Part shown: in pieces, positions 1-6,030 of the stretch
Position numbering within the stretch: the first letter of the stretch is position 1
How the letters are laid out: the number at the start of each line of letters is the position of its first letter
Origin: Pseudomonadota bacterium
Lineage (GTDB): Bacteria > Pseudomonadota > Gammaproteobacteria > Burkholderiales > Thiobacillaceae
Assembly: GCA_021802595.1 (NCBI GenBank)
Contig: JAJZRT010000250.1
Coordinates: forward strand, 1-6,030
DNA length: 6,030 bases
Direction of reading: 5' to 3'
The notes under the pieces: model-generated
Seen by the model: the letters and a program-made list of their open reading frames with translations, nothing else
What the model was told of the DNA's origin: nothing
Database searches by the model: none
Position numbers and translations under genes: made by a program

Positions 1-2387
1 CCAACGCGGATATGGCCGGCACGGCGAAGGGGTCCTACGAGCTGATCCCCGGCCAGCGCGGCGTCATCGACCTGACGGCCCATCTGAGCCGCGCCGACGG
101 CACGGCGGTGTATCGCTACCTGCCGAAGCAGGTCGGCGACCTTACGGTCGACTGGGTGAAGCAGGCGGTCATGACCGGGCATTCCGACAACGTGCAGCTG
201 AACCTGAAAGGGGATCTGACGGCGTTTCCCTTCGATCATGGCGAGGGCGTGTTCCGCGTCGACGCGCTGGTGAAGGATGGCGTGATCGACTACGCGCCGG
301 GCTGGCCGCGCATCGACGGGATCCAGGCGCGGCTGCTGTTCCAGGGCAGGACGATGGAGGTGACGACGAACCAGGCGCGGATCTACGGTGCGGCCCTGTC
401 GCAGGTGAAGGCCGTGATTCCGGACCTGCTGCATCACGACGAGCAGTTGCTGGTCGATGGCCAGGCCAACGGACCGATCCAGGATTTCATCCGCTTTGCC
501 AACAGCAGCCCGGTGGGGCCGCGGCTGCGCGGCTTCACCGATGCGCTGGACGGCAGCGGGCCGATGAAACTCGCCCTCAGCTTGCGGGTGCCATTGCGCC
601 GCAGCCACGACACGACGGTGGCCGGTCGGCTGTCGTTTCAGGGCGATACCCTGTCGTCGCCCGTGCTGCCTCGGCTCGACCAGGCGCGTGGCGACATCGA
701 TTTCACCGGCAACAGCCTGAGCGCGAAAAACATCGCCGCCCAGTTCCTGGGCGGTCCGCTGCGCATCGACACGCAGACCCGCGCCGGACAGGTACGGATT
801 CTGGCGCAGGGACGGGCCACGGCAGCGGGCCTGACCTCCTGGCTCGGCACCGCCTGGAAGGACCGGATGTCGGGGCAGACGGCATGGCGCGGCCAGATCG
901 ACCTCGAGCCGGCGGGCGAGCGCCTCCGCATCGAGTCCGATCTGGTCGGGCTGGGCAGCAGCCTGCCGGCGCCGCTGGAAAAAACGGCGGCACAGCCGCT
1001 GCCGCTCGTGGTGACCAGCCAGCCGCTCGGCGACGGGCCGTTGCACGAGATCCAACTCGGCAGGACCGTTGGTGCGGTCTGGCGCACCACCGCGGACGGG
1101 CGTTTCGGCCGCGGCGAAATCCGGTTCGGCGGTCGCGCCGTGATGCCAGGCGAACCGGGGCTGCGCCTGGCCGGGAGCGGTCGCGGCCTGGACCTCACGG
1201 GCTGGATGCGCCTGCTGCCTGACGGCCAGGATGGCGGGACCCTGCCGCTGTCGGCGATCGACCTGAGCTTCGACGCCTTCGACCTGATGGGGCGGCGCTA
1301 CGCGGATGTGCGCCTGCAGGGGCGTGCCCGCGGGGGACTGTTGCGTACTCAGGTGAGCGGTCGCGGCGTGAACGGCGTCCTCACCTATCGCCCGGCCGGG
1401 GCATACGATTCCACAGGGGCTTTAGCCCGTAGTGGATCGGAGTCCTTGAGGGAGCAGCCTGCGCGGGTGTCGGCGCAGTTCCGCGAGCTGACCATTCCGC
1501 CGCGGCTGCCGGCGGCTGGCACGGAGGCAGGGCACAACATGAAGGCCTCGGAGTTCCCGATGCTGGACGTGACGGTGGACGATTTCCGCCTGCAGGACCG
1601 TGTGCTCGGGCGACTGGAGGCCGTGGCGCACGGTGCGCCGCAAGGGCTGGTGATCGACAGCCTGCAGCTGACGCATCCCGACAGCGTGTTCCGCATGAGC
1701 GGCCTGTGGCGCGACAGCGGCATGGGCGAAACCCGTGCCGACCTGAGCCTCAACGTGCTCGATGCGGGCAAGATGCTGGCGCGCTTCGGCTATCCCGATA
1801 CGCTCAAGCGCGGGACAGCGGACATCCAGGGCAACGCTACCTGGGAGGGCTCGCCGGTCGATTTCGCGTTGTCCACGCTGGCGGGGCAACTCGATTTCAA
1901 GGCCAAGGGCGGGCAGTTCCTCAAGATCGACCCCGGTGCCGGCAAGCTGCTTGGCGTGCTGAGCCTGCAATCCTTGCCGCGCCGGTTGAACTTCGATTTC
2001 CGTGATATCTTCAATGAAGGCTATGCCTTCGACGATATCGGCGCCACGCTGCGGATTGCGCGCGGTGTGGTCTACAGCGACGACTTCAGGATGCGCGGGC
2101 CGGCAGCCAAGGTCAACATGTCGGGCCTTGCCGACCTCAATCAGGAAACCGTGCAGCTGCGGGTGAAAGTGATTCCGAAACTGTCCGAAGGCGTGGCGGT
2201 GGCCGGCGCCCTGCTTGGCGGGCCGCTGGCAGGAGTGGGTGCGCTGGCCGCGCAGAAGCTGTTGCGCGACCCGATCGAGGAAGTCATCAGCCAGGAATAC
2301 ATGGTGACCGGATCGTGGCAGGCCCCCGATGTCCAGCGACTGCCCAAGGCGAAGGCCAAAACTGAAAATCCTGTGTCCGAACCCTGA
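1..2387 (+). CDS. yhdP: YhdP-family AsmA-like envelope protein, 5'-truncated by the window
   Basis: This is the C-terminal part (794 complete codons) of a YhdP/TIGR02099-type AsmA-like protein. The frame is open to the left edge (Asn-Ala-Asp precede the first Met at 12), so the ATG at 12 is not the true start. E. coli YhdP is about 1,270 residues, so roughly 480 N-terminal residues, including the expected membrane anchor, should lie upstream. Family knowledge: YhdP, TamB and YdbH are large beta-rich periplasmic proteins that move phospholipid from the inner to the outer membrane. Seen here: long stretches of alternating polar and hydrophobic beta-type sequence, then the typical C-terminal block with LNFDFRDIF, YAFDDIGATLRI and DDFRMRGPAAKVNMSG (about nt 1985-2130). 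The small-residue hydrophobic segment GALLGGPLAGVGALAAQKLL and the closing MVTGSWQAPDV follow. The stop is TGA at 2385-2387. The next gene starts 15 bp later. An odd insert at 1401-1463 is listed separately. Confidence 0.93.
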   Translation, partial: NADMAGTAKGSYELIPGQRGVIDLTAHLSRADGTAVYRYLPKQVGDLTVDWVKQAVMTGHSDNVQLNLKGDLTAFPFDHGEGVFRVDALVKDGVIDYAPGWPRIDGIQARLLFQGRTMEVTTNQARIYGAALSQVKAVIPDLLHHDEQLLVDGQANGPIQDFIRFANSSPVGPRLRGFTDALDGSGPMKLALSLRVPLRRSHDTTVAGRLSFQGDTLSSPVLPRLDQARGDIDFTGNSLSAKNIAAQFLGGPLRIDTQTRAGQVRILAQGRATAAGLTSWLGTAWKDRMSGQTAWRGQIDLEPAGERLRIESDLVGLGSSLPAPLEKTAAQPLPLVVTSQPLGDGPLHEIQLGRTVGAVWRTTADGRFGRGEIRFGGRAVMPGEPGLRLAGSGRGLDLTGWMRLLPDGQDGGTLPLSAIDLSFDAFDLMGRRYADVRLQGRARGGLLRTQVSGRGVNGVLTYRPAGAYDSTGALARSGSESLREQPARVSAQFRELTIPPRLPAAGTEAGHNMKASEFPMLDVTVDDFRLQDRVLGRLEAVAHGAPQGLVIDSLQLTHPDSVFRMSGLWRDSGMGETRADLSLNVLDAGKMLARFGYPDTLKRGTADIQGNATWEGSPVDFALSTLAGQLDFKAKGGQFLKIDPGAGKLLGVLSLQSLPRRLNFDFRDIFNEGYAFDDIGATLRIARGVVYSDDFRMRGPAAKVNMSGLADLNQETVQLRVKVIPKLSEGVAVAGALLGGPLAGVGALAAQKLLRDPIEEVISQEYMVTGSWQAPDVQRLPKAKAKTENPVSEP
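1407..1438. repeat. REP-like palindrome inside the yhdP reading frame
   Basis: An imperfect inverted repeat lies within coding sequence. Its outer arms are GAT(T)CCAC (1407-1414) and GTGGATC (1432-1438), and its inner arms are GGGC (1417-1420) and GCCC (1425-1428), with loop TTTA. It encodes residues of a segment (about 1401-1463, A-Y-D-S-T-G-A-L-A-R-S-G-S through E-Q-P-A) that is low in beta-type pattern. That segment uses codons rare in this GC-rich gene: TTA, AGT, AGG, TTG. The flanks TYRPAG and RVSAQFREL read like neighbouring family sequence, so the block looks inserted in frame. The palindrome is seen directly. Calling it a mobile REP-type element is inference, because only one copy is in the window. 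Confidence 0.5.
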
Positions 2388-2402
2388 TTGTGGAACCCGA
2401 CC

Positions 2403-5172
<2,770 letters not shown>

Positions 5173-5256
5173 CAGACCAGGTTTCCATTTGAGTTGGCCT
5201 GGCGCGCGACTCGGCCTGTCATTGCAGTCCTGATTTTGACTTTCCACCCCTCACAG

Positions 5257-5396
5257 CCCCGCCGGAAATCGAGCCTGCCGGGCGGATCAGCGGCGAAGGT
5301 GTTTGAGCTCCGCCCACAAAAAACAAATTAAAAACAACAAGGCGGGGCGAGTTCTTCGCCGCCCGTCCGGTGGGCTCGATTTCCGGGAATTCGGGG
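5257..5396. repeat. Long imperfect hairpin with A-rich apical loop
   Basis: Nested complementary arms define a roughly 140-nt hairpin. From the outside in they are: CCCCG 5257-5261 with CGGGG 5392-5396; CCGGAAATCGAGCC 5262-5275 with GGCTCGATTTCCGG 5373-5386 (14 of 14 paired); CGGG 5279-5282 with CCCG 5362-5365; CGGCGAAG 5291-5298 with CTTCGCCG 5354-5361; and CCGCC 5310-5314 with GGCGG 5341-5345. The tip (5316-5340) is a 25-nt loop made almost only of A, with some C and T. A GAATT bulge (5387-5391) separates the two outermost stems. The pairings are seen directly. Whether this is a transcribed structure or a repeat element acting as DNA is not resolved. Confidence 0.75.
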
Positions 5397-5418
5397 ATGT
5401 CGGGGTCGCCTTCTTTTG

Positions 5419-5450
5419 GTTACTTTTCTTGGCGAGACAAGAAAAGTGAC
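5419..5450. repeat. 13-bp stem-loop, ACTTTTCTTG / CAAGAAAAGT palindrome
   Basis: The arms 5419-5431 and 5438-5450 pair over 13 positions with one T/G wobble; the inner 10 bp (5422-5431 with 5438-5447) are perfect. The loop is GCGAGA. No T-run follows on the + strand, and on the - strand the sequence after the hairpin is CAAAAGAAGG, so it is not a classical terminator on either strand. From memory, palindromes of this TTACTTTTCTTGGC type recur between genes in beta- and gammaproteobacteria. Confidence 0.72.
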
Positions 5451-5455
5451 TAGCT

Positions 5456-5472
5456 GCCGGGCTACCCCCGGC
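5456..5472. repeat. Short GC-rich stem-loop GCCGGG / CCCGGC
   Basis: A perfect 6-bp stem (5456-5461 with 5467-5472) closes a CTACC loop. It starts 5 bp after the preceding palindrome and appears to belong to the same repeat unit. Confidence 0.5.
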
Positions 5473-5484
5473 CAACGCTCGGTG

Positions 5485-5509
5485 GTTGAGTGAAATCCTT
5501 CACTACAAC
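5485..5509. repeat. Stem-loop GTTG-AGTGAA / TTCACT-A-CAAC
   Basis: A 10-bp stem pairs GTTG with CAAC and AGTGAA with TTCACT, interrupted by a single bulged A at 5505. The loop is ATCC (5495-5498). It lies between the GCCGGG hairpin and the next structured block. Confidence 0.55.
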
Positions 5510-5521
5510 GTACAGGCCCTT

Positions 5522-5573
5522 CGACAGCACCCGCAAGGGGTACGCCGGTGGGTACCCCGCCGCTGTCGCGGCG
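5522..5573. repeat. Nested and mutually exclusive hairpins
   Basis: Two alternative folds share sequence. In one, CGACAGC (5522-5528) pairs with GCTGTCG (5562-5568) and encloses a second stem of GGGGTAC (5537-5543) with GTACCCC (5552-5558). In the other, CGCCGC (5558-5563) and GCGGCG (5568-5573) form a perfect 6-bp hairpin with a TGTC loop, which would break the outer stem of the first fold. All pairings are exact. Which one forms, and whether either matters, is unknown. Confidence 0.6.
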
Positions 5574-5574
5574 A

Positions 5575-5600
5575 CCCTTCCGCAGGCTCAGGGCGAACGG
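5575..5600. repeat. Copy of a CCCTTC...GGGCGAACGG dispersed repeat
   Basis: This 26-bp stretch (CCCTTC, then CGCAGGCTCA, then GGGCGAACGG) differs at two positions from a repeat widely seen in proteobacterial intergenic DNA, which reads CCCTTCGACAGGCTCA followed by GGGCGAACGG. The first 11 bases of that consensus (CCCTTCGACAG) also occur on their own at 5517-5527. The consensus is recalled from experience, not searched. Confidence 0.55.
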
Positions 5601-5616
5601 CGCTGAAAAACTAGCC

Positions 5617-6030
5617 TCAGACCAGCGTCTCCAGCGGCCTCGGTTCCCCGATCAGATACCCCTGCACACAATCCACCCCCATCTCCGCCAGCTTCGCCAG
5701 CGCCTCGGCATCCTCGACAAACCCCGCCACCGTCCTGATCCCGAGGAAGCTGCCGGTTTCCAGGATCGAGCGCACCAGCGCCTCGTCGATCATGCTGGTG
5801 CCGATTTCGCGCATCAGGGCGCGGTCGAGTTTCAGGTAGTCGAGCTTCATGCTCTTGAGGCTGGTGTAGGAACTGGTGCCGACGCCGAAATCGTCGAGGG
5901 TGAAACGGCAGCCGTGGCGCTGCAACTGGCGCATGAACAGCTGGGTCTGGGCGTGGCCTTCGACGGCGTCGGCTTCGCTGATCTCGAAGATCAGCTTGTC
6001 TCCGGGGAGGTCGCCGCGCGCCAGTTCGGC
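5617..6030 (-). CDS. EAL-domain protein (c-di-GMP phosphodiesterase family), C-terminal fragment with a catalytic-site substitution
   Basis: The frame enters from the right edge and ends at TGA (5617-5619), giving 137 visible residues; the Met at 5934 is internal. This is the second half of an EAL domain, the fold that hydrolyses cyclic di-GMP to pGpG. Numbered from the first visible codon: Glu16 in FEISE, Asp46-Asp47 in LDDFGVGTSS, Lys67 in DYLKLD and Gln123 in VQGYLIGEPRPL match conserved metal- and substrate-site residues. The position of the AExVE glutamate (RocR Glu352) is Gly103, in TVAGFVED, with codon GGG at 5722-5724. Spacings from Lys67 (+36) and to Gln123 (+20) match the family, so this is not an alignment slip. 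The domain ends the protein. Upstream parts (EAL motif, any GGDEF, PAS or HDOD domain) lie outside the window. It may be catalytically weak, or it may bind c-di-GMP or protein partners instead. Confidence 0.9.
   Translation of the reverse strand, partial: AELARGDLPGDKLIFEISEADAVEGHAQTQLFMRQLQRHGCRFTLDDFGVGTSSYTSLKSMKLDYLKLDRALMREIGTSMIDEALVRSILETGSFLGIRTVAGFVEDAEALAKLAEMGVDCVQGYLIGEPRPLETLV

Larger units (their letters stand above)
5173..5616. other. Convergent intergenic region made of hairpin repeats
   Basis: This stretch lies between two convergent genes (the GIY-YIG gene on + and the EAL gene on -). Short open frames occur on both strands, but none shows a recognisable domain, a ribosome site or normal codon use. 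Positions 5173-5256 hold nothing clear apart from a weak CCAGG/CCTGG inverted repeat. From 5257 to 5600 the sequence is nearly filled with inverted repeats, listed individually. Convergent intergenic spacers are the usual home of REP-type elements. No hairpin here is followed by a clear T-run, so no canonical Rho-independent terminator is called. Confidence 0.7.

Noticed and set aside
5419..5450. Rho-independent terminator for the GIY-YIG or EAL gene
   Set aside because: The stem is strong, but neither side is followed by a T-run in the direction of transcription, and it lies well over 150 bp from either stop codon.
5287..5475. A 62-codon open frame on the - strand in the repeat region
   Set aside because: It is made wholly of hairpin-arm sequence, has no family motif and no ribosome site, and is probably a by-product of the repeat.
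5257..5600. CRISPR array
   Set aside because: The repeats are inverted, of differing sequence and length, and have no regular spacers. No cas gene is present.

Overview
The window looks like chromosomal DNA from a GC-rich betaproteobacterium, probably Rhodocyclales or Nitrosomonadales. This rests on the GC-rich codon use, the gene order yhdP / nitrilase-family amidase / tldD, and the style of the intergenic palindromes. It is an inference, since no marker gene fixes the taxon.

Positions 1-4837 carry three tightly spaced genes on the + strand. They are the 3' two thirds of yhdP (AsmA-like envelope protein, cut by the window edge), a Nit1-type carbon-nitrogen hydrolase with an intact Glu-Lys-Cys triad, and a full-length tldD with its HExxxH zinc motif. 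The gaps are 15 bp or less, so they are probably co-transcribed. Together they look like housekeeping: outer-membrane lipid homeostasis, clean-up of damaged metabolites, and regulated proteolysis. The yhdP reading frame contains a palindromic block that looks like a small repeat element inserted in frame.

From 4838 the character changes. A small stand-alone GIY-YIG nuclease-family gene (4876-5172) has clearly lower GC (about 52% over 4921-5160) than the operon before it. It is followed by about 440 bp without a credible gene (5173-5616) that is packed with hairpins. These are a roughly 140-nt imperfect hairpin with an A-rich apical loop, four further stem-loop units in succession, and a copy of a CCCTTC...GGGCGAACGG-type dispersed repeat. 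This convergent intergenic region appears to be a composite of repeat elements.

The window ends inside a gene on the - strand (5617-6030) encoding the C-terminal half of an EAL domain. Most c-di-GMP phosphodiesterase residues are present, but the glutamate of the AExVE motif is replaced by glycine.

No complete new system is evident. The points most worth a second look are the repeat inserted in yhdP, the hairpin array, and the Glu-to-Gly change in the EAL domain.
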